Below are positions 43,976 through 53,410 of a stretch of DNA of 64,000 bases, in pieces; position 1 is the first letter of the stretch, and each line of letters opens with the position of its first letter. The notes under the pieces were generated by a model. The model did not search any database. It was given only the letters and a program-made list of their open reading frames with translations, and was not told the origin of the DNA. Source of the DNA: Deltaproteobacteria bacterium (GTDB taxonomy: Bacteria; Desulfobacterota; Desulfuromonadia; Desulfuromonadales; Geopsychrobacteraceae). Location: contig JAGYPB010000006.1 in NCBI GenBank assembly GCA_018399135.1, positions 1 to 64,000 of the forward strand, read 5' to 3'. The position numbers were made by a program, and so were the translations under genes.

Positions 43976-45030
43976 TAGCGTGTTTCCCGGGAAAGAGATA
44001 TATAGTTCTGGATGCCTTCAAAAACAGACTGCACCAGATGAATTTGATATTCTTTTTGTCTTAACTGGCGTAACTCATCAGGGTTACTGAAATAACCGAT
44101 TTCAAGCTGCACCGTTGGCAGGTTTCCTCGTCCCAATGATAAGCGTGAGGAGGGATAGATTCCTCGCACGGTAAAATCACCCTGCATCATCGCGTCTGAT
44201 AGTTGCCGGGCCAGCACAAGACTGCCAAGAGAAGGATTAAGGGGTTCCTCTTCTTCACGTACAAACAGATCGATACCCTTGATTTCCGGTGAAAAGGCTG
44301 ACTGGGCATGAAGGAGTATCCAGAGGTCAACATCCTCCCGCAATGCTGATTCGATACGTTGATCCAGAGTCACATCGTAGTCACCACTGCGACTGATATA
44401 CACGGGGATACCCAGACGCATACGCAGGAGCCTGGCTAGCTGATCAGCAACCTCAAAAGTCAGCAGTTTTTCGTTGTAACCATCAGGCGCTATCACCCCC
44501 GTGTCCAGGCCACCATGTCCCGGATCAATGGCAATGGCCCGAATAGCCGGGCCGGGACGGCGTTCAGTCCGGCGCAACAATCGTTCAAACAGTTCGTCGA
44601 TTCCAGTATTTTGGGTTTCAACAACAGCTGGAAGTTGTGGCTGAAGTTGACGGAAAAAAACCGGGCGGCCAGTTAACTGTGGCAATTGCGACTGGATAAA
44701 GCTCTCGGAAACCCGTAACCGCCCATCGATAAAAACCGGTTTGTCATGCATGGGATAAAAGGCATCACCAATCCGCATATAACTGCTTGCCGGGCTCAGA
44801 ACCACCCAACCGCGACTGGTTCGGATACGATAGGTATGGGCTACAGCATCCCACTGGCCGGAGAGATCCACAACGTCAAGAATATCTTCAAGAGCGACGT
44901 AAGAGACACCTTGCTGCTGATAAACATTCTCAATCACCACCGGTTCTTGACCACGTAAAGTCAATTCTACTGCAGCAAAGACAGGGGCACCAAGGGCCAT
45001 AAAACAACAAAAAATCAGAAGGGAACGCAT
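43975..45030 (-). CDS. N-acetylmuramoyl-L-alanine amidase (Amidase_3)
   Basis: Exported peptidoglycan amidase of 351 residues with a signal peptide ([20 protein letters not shown]). Residues ~22-120 resemble the copper-amine-oxidase N-terminal-like stalk domain; ~165-345 are the zinc amidase with [11 protein letters not shown] (His), a downstream Glu in YNEKLLTFE, the third ligand in LHAQSA, and the catalytic Glu in QLEIGYFSN. It splits stem peptides from glycan strands, as in daughter-cell separation. No inhibitory helix insertion is obvious. First gene of the amidase-rph-rdgB run. Confidence 0.92.
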   Translation of the reverse strand: MRSLLIFCCFMALGAPVFAAVELTLRGQEPVVIENVYQQQGVSYVALEDILDVVDLSGQWDAVAHTYRIRTSRGWVVLSPASSYMRIGDAFYPMHDKPVFIDGRLRVSESFIQSQLPQLTGRPVFFRQLQPQLPAVVETQNTGIDELFERLLRRTERRPGPAIRAIAIDPGHGGLDTGVIAPDGYNEKLLTFEVADQLARLLRMRLGIPVYISRSGDYDVTLDQRIESALREDVDLWILLHAQSAFSPEIKGIDLFVREEEEPLNPSLGSLVLARQLSDAMMQGDFTVRGIYPSSRLSLGRGNLPTVQLEIGYFSNPDELRQLRQKEYQIHLVQSVFEGIQNYISLSRETR

Positions 45031-45078
45031 AACAACTCCATCAAAGCGCCTTTATATAGCCCAAGAGCCTGATCACTG

Positions 45079-46161
45079 TCAATCGCACGGCGGCAACAGG
45101 GGTTTGCCTGGTTGAGCTTGTATGTTCAGAGCTGTTTGCATGCGGCTGGTCAATTTTATTTCCAGGTCCTGTTGTGCATCTTCACTCGTATCCATCAGAC
45201 GTATCTGGCCACCGGCTACCATACCATGACCACCGGCAGTGCCAAGACCCTTCACCATTTCCTGAATAACCAGACCAAGCTTGGCATCGGGATCAAGAGA
45301 ACGCATCGACAGAATCTGGGTACCGTCAAACCAACCCATACCAAGAACATAATCGATTCCCTTGTGTCTGAGCAGAAAGTCTGCCAACTCAGCAACGAGA
45401 TCCGGATTTTCTATCTCATTCAAATTAAAAACCAGAGCTTTGTCGTAAATACGAGCACTATCTATGGCTTTGCGAAAAGAAGAAAAATAGGCGGTCGAAA
45501 CCTGAGGATGGACAATTTTAAAAAGAATCCTATTGTTAGCCAAAGGCAATAGTTTTAAATAGGCATCACGATCAGCCTTTGACCATTCACGTCCGAGATC
45601 CTGAGTTTCAGATTTAATAGCGTAGTAAAGGCAGGTGGCCAGACGCGTATTAACAACAACCCCTTGCGAGGTCAGATATTCGTAGAGAATAGTGGCCGAC
45701 GCACCATAGTTTTCGCGGATATCAACCCAGCAGACAGTGGATAAATCTGATTTTGGGCGATGATGATCGACAATAAAATGCACAGGAAGATCAGCAGGCC
45801 ATGAATTGTTGCCGGTATTGGGTTGGGTATCGACCATACAGACAACCTGAAACTGCTTAAGGTCGAGTTCGCTGATGGGAATCATTGGAATTTCAAGCTG
45901 TTCAACCATATTACGATTTTCGCTACGACCGATCACGCCTCCGTAAGTGAGTACGGCATTCTGACCGGTCTTCACGATAAACAGATGCCGTAAAGCAACC
46001 GCAGCAGCAATAGAATCAGGGTCAGGGTTATCATGAGTGACAATAACGACCTTCCCACGCCCTCGTACCCACTCTATGACCTGACCAATCAGATCAACGT
46101 CTCCAAGGGGTAAAGGGCAATCATTCCGGCATGGTTGATTTGATTTACCGTTGGATGTCAT
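45079..46161 (-). CDS. DHH-family phosphoesterase (NrnA/exopolyphosphatase-like)
   Basis: A 360-residue DHH protein. The four DHH motifs are visible: THDNPDPDSIAAAVAL, VDTQPNTG, VDHHRPK and, further down, SETQDLGR. The C-terminal part has GHGMVAGGQI, as in DHHA1 domains (GGGH-type). These enzymes degrade short RNA (nanoRNA) or cyclic-dinucleotide products, or dephosphorylate pAp. Which applies here cannot be said. A GGDEF protein in the window means that pGpG clearance would be a sensible role. Overlaps the LOG-like gene by four bases. Confidence 0.88.
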   Translation of the reverse strand: MTSNGKSNQPCRNDCPLPLGDVDLIGQVIEWVRGRGKVVIVTHDNPDPDSIAAAVALRHLFIVKTGQNAVLTYGGVIGRSENRNMVEQLEIPMIPISELDLKQFQVVCMVDTQPNTGNNSWPADLPVHFIVDHHRPKSDLSTVCWVDIRENYGASATILYEYLTSQGVVVNTRLATCLYYAIKSETQDLGREWSKADRDAYLKLLPLANNRILFKIVHPQVSTAYFSSFRKAIDSARIYDKALVFNLNEIENPDLVAELADFLLRHKGIDYVLGMGWFDGTQILSMRSLDPDAKLGLVIQEMVKGLGTAGGHGMVAGGQIRLMDTSEDAQQDLEIKLTSRMQTALNIQAQPGKPLLPPCD

Positions 46162-46646
46162 TGATGGTGATCCCTGCCAAGAAGAGAAAAAACCGAATCA
46201 ACTGCCTGTTGAGGTGAGTCAACCGCTAAAGTTTCATCAATAATCTGCCAACTGTCAAGCAGAACCAGGGGCTTGCCAAGTTTACGGGCAATGGCAATTT
46301 CCGAGAGTGTTCCATGTCCGCCCTCGATAGCGATAAGCGCAGCTGCAGTCTGTACCAGGATGACATTGCGCGCGTGCCCCATAGCGGTCACAACTGGATG
46401 AGTCACATACCGGTTGGCCGATAACGCATTGTCGCCTGGTAAAATCCCGATCACTTCGCCACCGGCTTCATAGCAACCACGAGAAGCCGCCTCCATGATA
46501 CCACCCAGGCCACCACAGGCAAGAACAGCGCCCCCCCGGGCTATCAACTGACCAACCTGATACGCTTTTTTGAGACCACTGGTACTTGCATCAGCAGCGC
46601 CAATCACGCCGATAATCAAACGTTGTGCGCTTGATCCCATCATCAA
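46158..46646 (-). CDS. LOG-family-like protein (TIGR00725)
   Basis: A 162-residue Rossmann-like protein of the SLOG superfamily. It shows GVIGAADAS at the start, ACGGLGGIMEAASRGCYEAGGEVIGILPG and GHARNVILVQTAAALIAIEGGHGTLSEI, the TIGR00725 pattern related to nucleotide 5'-monophosphate phosphoribohydrolases (lysine decarboxylase-like). The reaction is not proven for this subgroup. Overlaps the copA stop, so translation is coupled; which of the first three Met codons is used is uncertain. Confidence 0.88.
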   Translation of the reverse strand: MMMGSSAQRLIIGVIGAADASTSGLKKAYQVGQLIARGGAVLACGGLGGIMEAASRGCYEAGGEVIGILPGDNALSANRYVTHPVVTAMGHARNVILVQTAAALIAIEGGHGTLSEIAIARKLGKPLVLLDSWQIIDETLAVDSPQQAVDSVFSLLGRDHHQ

Positions 46647-48862
46647 CCGATCTCCTCTAATCGTCGAGCCATGCCTTTAAGGGTCAAGCTATTTAATACC
46701 ACACAGACACTGGAAAGTGCCATGGCCAGACCAGCATATTCAGGTTTGAGATAGAGCCCGTAGTGAGTATAAAAAAGACCGGCAGCCAGCGGAATAAAAG
46801 CCAGATTATAGAAAAATGCCCAGAACAGGTTCTGTTTGATTTTTTTCAGTGTTTCCCGTCCCAACTCTACCGCTCGCACCAGATCGAACAGATCTGACCC
46901 GATCAACACCAGATCACCGGTTTCCCGAGCGACATCAGTTCCGCTGCCGATAGCAATGCCGACATCGGCCTGAGCAAGTGCCGGAGCATCGTTAATTCCG
47001 TCACCAACCATCCCGACCCGATGCCCTTGTTGCTGAAATTCTTTGACCAGTTCCAGTTTCTGATCAGGGGTGACTTCAGCAAGGGCTTGTTTTATCCCCA
47101 ACTGTGCCGCAACCCCGTCGACGACACCACGGCGATCGCCACTGACCACCGCTGTTGTGATACCAAGATGGTGTAACCGCGTAATAACCGCCGCTGCGGC
47201 TGGACGAATCTGATCGGAAAGGGCGATAACCCCCTGCAGTTGTTCTTCTACCGCGACAAAAATCAGTGATTTATCCAGCAGGTCGGCTTCTTCAAGTTGG
47301 CTCAGGGCGGTTGCGATAGAAATCTCGCTAAACTCCATCAGCGCGCGGTTACCACAAACAACTAAATGGCTATTGACACGGCCACGAACCCCCTGCCCGC
47401 CAATTTCCTCCAGCTGTTTCAAGTCTGCAGGTATGGATAAGCCCTTGCTTTGCGCCCTGGCAACTACCGCCTGCGCGAGGGGATGATTACTCCCCTGCTC
47501 GACCGCAGCGGCTATAGCAATCACCTCATCTGCCGTCAACTTGCCACAGCTGATCACCTGGTCGACCGCAAAACCACCACTGGTGAGAGTTCCGGTTTTG
47601 TCAAGAAGCATAACATCGAGCCTGGAGATCGTCTCAAGTGCCGACGCTTTTTTATAAAGGATACCGCGTTCCAGGCCGACCGCACTACCAACCATGATGG
47701 CTGTCGGTGTTGCAAGCCCGAGAGCACAAGGACAGGCAATAACAATAACAGCGATGGCCATCTGAAAACCGGTCAGAAAAGGAGCACCGGCTATCAGGTA
47801 CCAACCGACAAAGGTTAACAACGATAAAGCCACAACCACCGGGACAAAGAAACCCGATACACGATCAGCAAAACGTTGAATCGGTGCCTTGTCAGCCTGG
47901 GCATCTTCGACCAGGCGGACAATTTTCGCCAGGACAGCGTCCTCACCTACATGAGTCGCACGAACCTGCAACAACCCACTACGATTAATGGTTGCTCCGA
48001 TGACGGTTGCCCCCTTCGCCTTGTGAACCGGAACCGACTCACCGGTAAGCATCGACTCATCAACGGCCGCTGATCCATCGACTACTTCCCCATCCACCGG
48101 AATTGTATCCCCCGGACGCACCAACAGAAGATCACCCGGTCTGACATGCTCAACCGGTATGTTCTTTTCTTTACCATCTACCAAGAGAATGGCGTTTTTA
48201 GCCTGCAGTTGTAAAAGCTTTTTCAGCGCATCGCCGGCACGTCCTTTAGCGCGTGATTCCAGCCACTTGCCAAAACGGATAAAAAGAATCAGCATGACAC
48301 TGGTTTCAAAAAAAATGGCTACTTCGTCGCCCAGCAGACCAAACAGCGCCAGCATCGAATAGCCATAGGCAGCGCTGATCCCCAATGAAACCAGCACATC
48401 CATATTAGCGGCGCGATCTTTCAAAGCTCCCCAGGCGCTGCGATAAAAACCCAGGCCGGCGGTAAACTGAACGATGGTGGCAAGGATAGCGCTGATCAGC
48501 AACTCAACCCGATAAGGAACAGGTGCAAACATCATCAACATAATAGGAATGCCACCGGCAGCGGCAATCATCACCATCAGTAGTTCCTTGCGTGATGCGT
48601 CACCCCTGGACTCTTCAGTTTGCGCCAGGGTTCTAAAACCGATCTGTTCAACAGCGGCATAGATTTCTTGCGGAGAAAGCACCTGCGAATCGAAGCTGAC
48701 TTGAGCAAAGTTGCCGATCAGGTTCACACTGACCTTATCAACCCCTGACAAAGACGCCAGTTTCTTCTCAACCCTGGCGACACAAGAGGCACAACTCATT
48801 CCACCAATAGAAAAACGTACTCGCTGCAAATCAAGAATCCGGGAATCAGGGGGGGTTACCAT
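46643..48862 (-). CDS. copA: Copper-translocating P1B-type ATPase
   Basis: Membrane copper exporter of 739 residues. One N-terminal heavy-metal domain has GMSCASC (residues 18-24). The membrane metal site is ACPCALGLATPTA (CPC), and the last two helices carry YN and MALSSVCVVLN, the Cu(I) signature. Catalytic motifs are LTGES (actuator), DKTGT (phosphorylation), SNHPLA (ATP contact HP) and GDGINDAPAL. It pumps Cu(I) out of the cytosol and should protect iron-sulfur enzymes in an anaerobe. No copper regulator or chaperone is visible next to it. Confidence 0.95.
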   Translation of the reverse strand: MVTPPDSRILDLQRVRFSIGGMSCASCVARVEKKLASLSGVDKVSVNLIGNFAQVSFDSQVLSPQEIYAAVEQIGFRTLAQTEESRGDASRKELLMVMIAAAGGIPIMLMMFAPVPYRVELLISAILATIVQFTAGLGFYRSAWGALKDRAANMDVLVSLGISAAYGYSMLALFGLLGDEVAIFFETSVMLILFIRFGKWLESRAKGRAGDALKKLLQLQAKNAILLVDGKEKNIPVEHVRPGDLLLVRPGDTIPVDGEVVDGSAAVDESMLTGESVPVHKAKGATVIGATINRSGLLQVRATHVGEDAVLAKIVRLVEDAQADKAPIQRFADRVSGFFVPVVVALSLLTFVGWYLIAGAPFLTGFQMAIAVIVIACPCALGLATPTAIMVGSAVGLERGILYKKASALETISRLDVMLLDKTGTLTSGGFAVDQVISCGKLTADEVIAIAAAVEQGSNHPLAQAVVARAQSKGLSIPADLKQLEEIGGQGVRGRVNSHLVVCGNRALMEFSEISIATALSQLEEADLLDKSLIFVAVEEQLQGVIALSDQIRPAAAAVITRLHHLGITTAVVSGDRRGVVDGVAAQLGIKQALAEVTPDQKLELVKEFQQQGHRVGMVGDGINDAPALAQADVGIAIGSGTDVARETGDLVLIGSDLFDLVRAVELGRETLKKIKQNLFWAFFYNLAFIPLAAGLFYTHYGLYLKPEYAGLAMALSSVCVVLNSLTLKGMARRLEEIG

Positions 48863-48880
48863 TGAAAAACCTCCAGCAAT

Positions 48881-50191
48881 TTAACAGCGGATGACATCAG
48901 TCGACCCGTCCGCCAACATTTCCAGTCCTTCCAACAGCCCCCAGGCCGAAGCATCGACAACGACAACCTTTACCCCGAGGGCAGAGCGCACCTCGTTAAT
49001 ATGCATGTTATCGAGAAATCGCTCATCGTCTGATTTTAGCATAACATCAGGTACCAGTAACGGCCTGCACTTGATTATATCACCTAGCTGGTTGACAAGA
49101 TCCGTACCGGTAACCAACCCGGCGACGGTCACACCGGCACCAAAAAAATCGTTATTGATAGCAACCACATCAATATCCACCCCGGTGCGCAAACCCAGAC
49201 GTTCGGTCATGTCCTGCATAGCGGAGAAAAATGACACTCCGGTGACTACCACAACAGCCTTTAAATCAAGGGGTTCTGCTTCTAACAGCACCTCTTCAGC
49301 CTCGACCCTAAACTGTGCCATCAACCCCACCCCATTTTCCAACTGCGGAAGATCTTCGTATTCATCAAGATCCGGCAGAGCGAGGTTGGCCAATTGATAC
49401 ATCTCGTCAGCGGCAAACAGTAGTCGCGTTCCCAACGCGTTAAGAAATTGCCCTTGAAAATCATTTATCAGAGTAAGGCAACGAACCGCTTCAGCCTGAT
49501 CTGGCACCCGTAGAACCGGTAAACGTTGACGAAAACGGGTCAAACCAACGGGGACAACTGCAATAGAAGCGACCTGCGGATACAATGACGCCAACGCTTC
49601 GATGGTCTGCTGCAGCACCGCTTCATCGTTGATACCCGGGCACAGAACGATCTGGCAGTGCATGGTGATCTGTGCCTTGGCAAGTCGTTCAAGCAAAGGA
49701 ACAATAGCCGGCACCTGACATCCCAGGAGCTGATTGCGTACCTGAGGATCGGTAGCATGGACTGAAATATAGAGGGGAGAGAGCTTTTCGCTGGTAATGC
49801 GATGCAGATCGCTTTCGCTGACGTTAGTTAAAGTAATAAATGAACCGTACAGATAAGAAAAACGGTAATCCTCATCCTTGATATAAAGGCTGCGCCGCAT
49901 CCCTTTCGGTAACTGATGGACAAAACAGAACAGACACTGGTTTTCACATTGTTGTGGCTCGGGATGAGCTACAACAATGCCGATTTCTTCATCCTCAAAT
50001 TTCTCACACTCAACAACAAGAATTTCTCCAGCGCGAAACACTTCAATCACCAGGCGTTCTGCTTGCAGCGCACGATAGTAGTCAAGAATATCATTTACCG
50101 ATTTTCCATTGATAGTGACAAGCTGATCCTCCGTGCAGAGTCCGGCCTCAGCGGCAAAGCTGCCGGATTCAATTCGTTCTATTGCAATCAT
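48881..50191 (-). CDS. DUF512 radical-SAM-like protein with PDZ domain (TIGR03279-type)
   Basis: A 436-residue protein with an N-terminal PDZ-like domain (AIERIESGSFAAEAGL, LVTINGKSVNDILDYY), a cysteine-cluster sequence CENQCLFCFVHQLP (CxxxCxxC, radical SAM type) and a C-terminal DUF512 domain. The family is found in many anaerobes and in cyanobacteria/clostridia as a single gene; its substrate is unknown. It is separated from hfq by a hairpin, so may be expressed partly on its own. Confidence 0.9.
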   Translation of the reverse strand: MIAIERIESGSFAAEAGLCTEDQLVTINGKSVNDILDYYRALQAERLVIEVFRAGEILVVECEKFEDEEIGIVVAHPEPQQCENQCLFCFVHQLPKGMRRSLYIKDEDYRFSYLYGSFITLTNVSESDLHRITSEKLSPLYISVHATDPQVRNQLLGCQVPAIVPLLERLAKAQITMHCQIVLCPGINDEAVLQQTIEALASLYPQVASIAVVPVGLTRFRQRLPVLRVPDQAEAVRCLTLINDFQGQFLNALGTRLLFAADEMYQLANLALPDLDEYEDLPQLENGVGLMAQFRVEAEEVLLEAEPLDLKAVVVVTGVSFFSAMQDMTERLGLRTGVDIDVVAINNDFFGAGVTVAGLVTGTDLVNQLGDIIKCRPLLVPDVMLKSDDERFLDNMHINEVRSALGVKVVVVDASAWGLLEGLEMLADGSTDVIRC

Positions 50192-50209
50192 CTAATCACC
50201 ATCCTGCAA

Positions 50210-50244
50210 CAACAAGGGCGGTACTTTACGCACCGCCCTTGTTG
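50210..50244 (-). terminator. Hairpin between hfq and the DUF512 gene
   Basis: CAACAAGGGCGGT (50210-50222) pairs perfectly with ACCGCCCTTGTTG (50232-50244), a 13-bp stem and nine-base loop. No U-tract follows on the minus strand, so it is more likely an mRNA-end stabiliser or an attenuating terminator. Confidence 0.5.
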
Positions 50245-50281
50245 AAAAATAAAAAAATTCATGTTGTATTTGAGCTGCCTG

Positions 50282-50515
50282 TCAGTCACGCCCACCATGC
50301 AAACAAAATGTGCCGTCAGTTGAAGTGATGGTACTGACGGAGTGCTTATAGATCAGAATATCCCCTTCGCTTTCCACCAGAATACAGAAACTGTCGAAGG
50401 ATTTGATGTAACCGGTCAAACGCTCTCCTGACATCAATATAATGACAATTTTAACGCGTTCCTTGCGAGCCTGATTGAGATACTGATCCTGAATATTAAA
50501 TGGTGATTTGGCCAT
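50282..50515 (-). CDS. hfq: RNA chaperone Hfq
   Basis: Hexameric Sm-like RNA-binding protein of 77 residues. The Sm1 region (FNIQDQYLNQARKERVKIVI with the Gln8-type contact, GYIKSFDSFCILV) and Sm2 motif YKHSVSTI are intact; the E. coli form is YKHAIST. There is only a short C-terminal tail, typical outside gamma-proteobacteria. It shares 20 bases with the end of miaA, a conserved gene order mutL-miaA-hfq. It is the likely helper for small-RNA action in this organism. Confidence 0.96.
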   Translation of the reverse strand: MAKSPFNIQDQYLNQARKERVKIVIILMSGERLTGYIKSFDSFCILVESEGDILIYKHSVSTITSTDGTFCLHGGRD

Positions 50516-51461
50516 GTCCGCTCCTTTGATTACAAATCAGATGATCAATGTATTTCTTCACTCTATCAGAGTTGCTGATGGAATCAACCCAAATCATATC
50601 AGGTTCTTTACGGAACCAGGTCAACTGCCTTTTGGCATATTGACGCGTGCGTAACTGAATCTCAGTACACAGTTGCTCTACATCATATTCTCCTGCCAGA
50701 AACGGCAGAACTTCGCGGTAGCCCAGGGTCTGTAAGGCCTTCAGATCGCGGCCATAACGCTGAACCAACAGCTTCACCTCAGCAACCAACCCGGAATCAA
50801 GCATCTGCCGGGTGCGCAGATCAATACGCTGATAAAGAACAGGTCGGGGATGGTCAGGTGCCAGGGTCAATACCTGATAATTGTTTTCAACAAAATTATG
50901 TTCAAATTTGATCGTTGAAAACTTCCGCCCGGTTAACAGACAAACTTCTAACGCCCTGACAGTACGAATCAGGTTGTTCGGGTGAATTGTCGCTGCAGAC
51001 TCTGGATCCAGCTGCTGTAACTGATGGTGAAGAGTACCACTGCCCTGCTCGTGCTCACGTTGATGCAACGATTGTCGCAATACCGGGTCACCCGTAGGAA
51101 GCTGCGCTAACCCTCCGAGCAATGCTTTGATATAAAGGCCGGTACCTCCAACAACACAGGGAAGTTTTCCCCGTTGGTGAATCTGTTGAATCAACGGTCG
51201 TGCCAGATCGACAAAAGCCGCTACCGAAAACTCCTCATCGGGATCAATCAGATCGATCAAGTGATGTGGCACCAGATCCTGCTCAGCTTTTGTTGCCTTG
51301 GCGGTACCGATATCCATCGTCCGGTAAACCTGACGGGAATCAGCAGAAATGATTTCCATGGGAACATATTGAGCTAACTCCAGGGCCATGGAGCTTTTGC
51401 CGGAACCGGTCGGGCCACAGATAACAAGTACCGGCATCTTATCCAGGGCATCAGTACTCAT
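50496..51461 (-). CDS. miaA: tRNA dimethylallyltransferase MiaA
   Basis: Prenylates A37 of UNN-codon tRNAs with dimethylallyl diphosphate; 321 residues. P-loop GPTGSGKSSMALEL, DSRQVYRTMDIGTAK, GGTGLYIKALL and the tRNA-binding region RQYAKRQLTWFR are all present. Its ATG overlaps the mutL stop by four bases and its 3' end overlaps hfq, so mutL, miaA and hfq are translationally linked. Confidence 0.97.
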   Translation of the reverse strand: MSTDALDKMPVLVICGPTGSGKSSMALELAQYVPMEIISADSRQVYRTMDIGTAKATKAEQDLVPHHLIDLIDPDEEFSVAAFVDLARPLIQQIHQRGKLPCVVGGTGLYIKALLGGLAQLPTGDPVLRQSLHQREHEQGSGTLHHQLQQLDPESAATIHPNNLIRTVRALEVCLLTGRKFSTIKFEHNFVENNYQVLTLAPDHPRPVLYQRIDLRTRQMLDSGLVAEVKLLVQRYGRDLKALQTLGYREVLPFLAGEYDVEQLCTEIQLRTRQYAKRQLTWFRKEPDMIWVDSISNSDRVKKYIDHLICNQRSGHGQITI

Positions 51462-53326
51462 CCGTGGCGGCGAAATAAGCGTTCAATTTCGTACAGGCTC
51501 ATACGCGCCATCACCGGACGACCGTGAGGACAGTGACCTTTGAAGTCAATTGTATCAAGATCGGCCAGCAAAGCTCTGATTTCCTGATGACTCAATGCCT
51601 GATTGGCACGAATAACCCGATGACAGGCCAGCATAATAAGAACATCATCTATCGACTCTGCCAGCTGCCCGTCGCGGCCGATACGGTCGAGCTCGAGGGC
51701 AACATCGGTGACCAGTTTTTCTACCGGAGCCCTGGCAAGCAAAGCAGGAAGCGCTTTTACAGCAAAGGACTTGCCTCCGAACGGCTCAACCTCAAAACCC
51801 AGACGCTCCAATTCGGCCAGGTGATCGTCAAGAGCCACTGCACTTTTGTAGTCCAGTTCAAACACCTCAGGAAACAGAAGCTGCTGTCGCTGGATTCCGC
51901 CCTGCAAATACGCTTTTTTTAATCGTTCAAAACCGATACGCTCATGAGCCGCATGTTGATCAATCAGCACAAGATCATTCTGATCCTGACAGAGGATATA
52001 GGTCTGATGATACTGCCCCAGAATATGCAGGTTAGAAAAGAAACCATGACGTATGTTTGAAGGCAGATCCTCCTGGTACATGTTTTCAGCTGATTCAGCC
52101 TGCAGTTGTTCGGAAGAAGTTGCTGTTGTTATGTCATCAGAAGGGCTTGAAGGTGCAGGGTTAAGGACAAAAGATCGCACCTCTTCCCTCACCGACGATT
52201 CGGCACTATCTGAACCATATCTCAAAGGCCTACTGGATAGTTCATGATATTGAGCGGATTGGGCAGTGAGCGGCGCTGCTACTGAACTATCCTCCAATGA
52301 TTGAGAAACCCAGCTGGAAGATTTGAGGGTTTGCCGAAGTGTGGCGACGATAAAATCGTGGGCGACGCCCTGGTCACGGAAGCGGACTTCATGTTTAGTC
52401 GGATGAACATTGACATCAACATGGGCCGGATCAATTGATAAAAACAGCGCTACCACAGGATAACGCCCTTTCATCAAAAGATGGCGGTACCCTTCCATAA
52501 TCGCATGTTGAACAACCCGGTCACGAATATATCTACCATTGATAAACGTATAGATATGACTGGTAGACGACCGATTCAGATCAGGACGGGAGATCAACCC
52601 TGACAACCCCAGAGTCTCATTGACAACTTCTTCAACAGGTAACATATCGCGCAATAAGGAGCGCCCGAGTAAAGCGGCTAAACGCTCAGGCAGGGCCTTT
52701 TCCTGACGCAGATCGAGCATCAAGCGATCCTGATGAAACAGGCGGAAGCTGACATCAGGTCTTGCCAGTGCCAATTTAGACACGACATCAGCAGCATGCC
52801 CCAATTCGGTCTGATCTTTGCGTAGGAATTTTTTCCTGGCAGGTAAATTAAAAAACAGATTTTTGACTTCTACGATGGTTCCGACCGGCAACCCCAGCTG
52901 TTCAACCTTCTTGATTTTCCCCCCTTCGATCTGGATATGCTGCCCCAAGCCGTCGTTATTATCGCAGGTTTTCAGACTCATGCGCGCGACCGAGGCGATA
53001 GAGGCCATAGCCTCACCACGAAACCCCAGGGTTGTTAACGCAAAAAGATCATCATCTGTGCTGATTTTACTCGTGGCATGGCGCTCAAAGCACAATAGTG
53101 CATCCTGACGATTCATGCCGCAACCGTTATCGGTAATCCGGATAAGGGTTTTCCCCCCACCACCAAGCTCGATCAATACCTCCGTAGCACCGGCATCCAG
53201 AGCATTTTCCAGAAGTTCTTTAACCACCGATGAAGGTCGTTCGACGACCTCTCCGGCGGCAATCTTATTGCATAATTCTTCGGGCAATATCTGGATAGTG
53301 GGTTTATTGCTCATCAGCTTCGTCAT
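51458..53326 (-). CDS. mutL: DNA mismatch repair protein MutL, endonuclease type
   Basis: A 622-residue GHKL ATPase (residues 1-330) with a C-terminal dimerisation/nuclease domain. ATPase motifs: ELLENALDAGAT, DNGCGMN, TLGFRGEAMASI. The C-terminal endonuclease motif DQHAAHERIGFE fits DQHA(x)2E(x)4E, and ACHRVIRA and CPHGRP match the other metal/zinc motifs, so this MutL should nick DNA itself, as in MutH-less bacteria. A low-complexity Ser/Gln linker lies between (about 340-430). Start MTKLMSNKPTIQ; the Met four codons later is also possible. Confidence 0.95.
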   Translation of the reverse strand: MTKLMSNKPTIQILPEELCNKIAAGEVVERPSSVVKELLENALDAGATEVLIELGGGGKTLIRITDNGCGMNRQDALLCFERHATSKISTDDDLFALTTLGFRGEAMASIASVARMSLKTCDNNDGLGQHIQIEGGKIKKVEQLGLPVGTIVEVKNLFFNLPARKKFLRKDQTELGHAADVVSKLALARPDVSFRLFHQDRLMLDLRQEKALPERLAALLGRSLLRDMLPVEEVVNETLGLSGLISRPDLNRSSTSHIYTFINGRYIRDRVVQHAIMEGYRHLLMKGRYPVVALFLSIDPAHVDVNVHPTKHEVRFRDQGVAHDFIVATLRQTLKSSSWVSQSLEDSSVAAPLTAQSAQYHELSSRPLRYGSDSAESSVREEVRSFVLNPAPSSPSDDITTATSSEQLQAESAENMYQEDLPSNIRHGFFSNLHILGQYHQTYILCQDQNDLVLIDQHAAHERIGFERLKKAYLQGGIQRQQLLFPEVFELDYKSAVALDDHLAELERLGFEVEPFGGKSFAVKALPALLARAPVEKLVTDVALELDRIGRDGQLAESIDDVLIMLACHRVIRANQALSHQEIRALLADLDTIDFKGHCPHGRPVMARMSLYEIERLFRRHG

Positions 53327-53351
53327 CTAATCCACATCAGGCAAAATAACA

Positions 53352-53373
53352 ACGGCCGGTAATTGCCGGCCGT
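53352..53373 (-). terminator. Intrinsic terminator of the ExeA-like gene
   Basis: On the minus strand ACGGCCGG and CCGGCCGT (8-bp perfect stem, six-base loop), followed by TGTTATTTT, 38 bases after the gene end. Confidence 0.7.
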
Positions 53374-53410
53374 CTACAGCTTGTCTGTTGTTTAAACACG
53401 ACCAAAATCC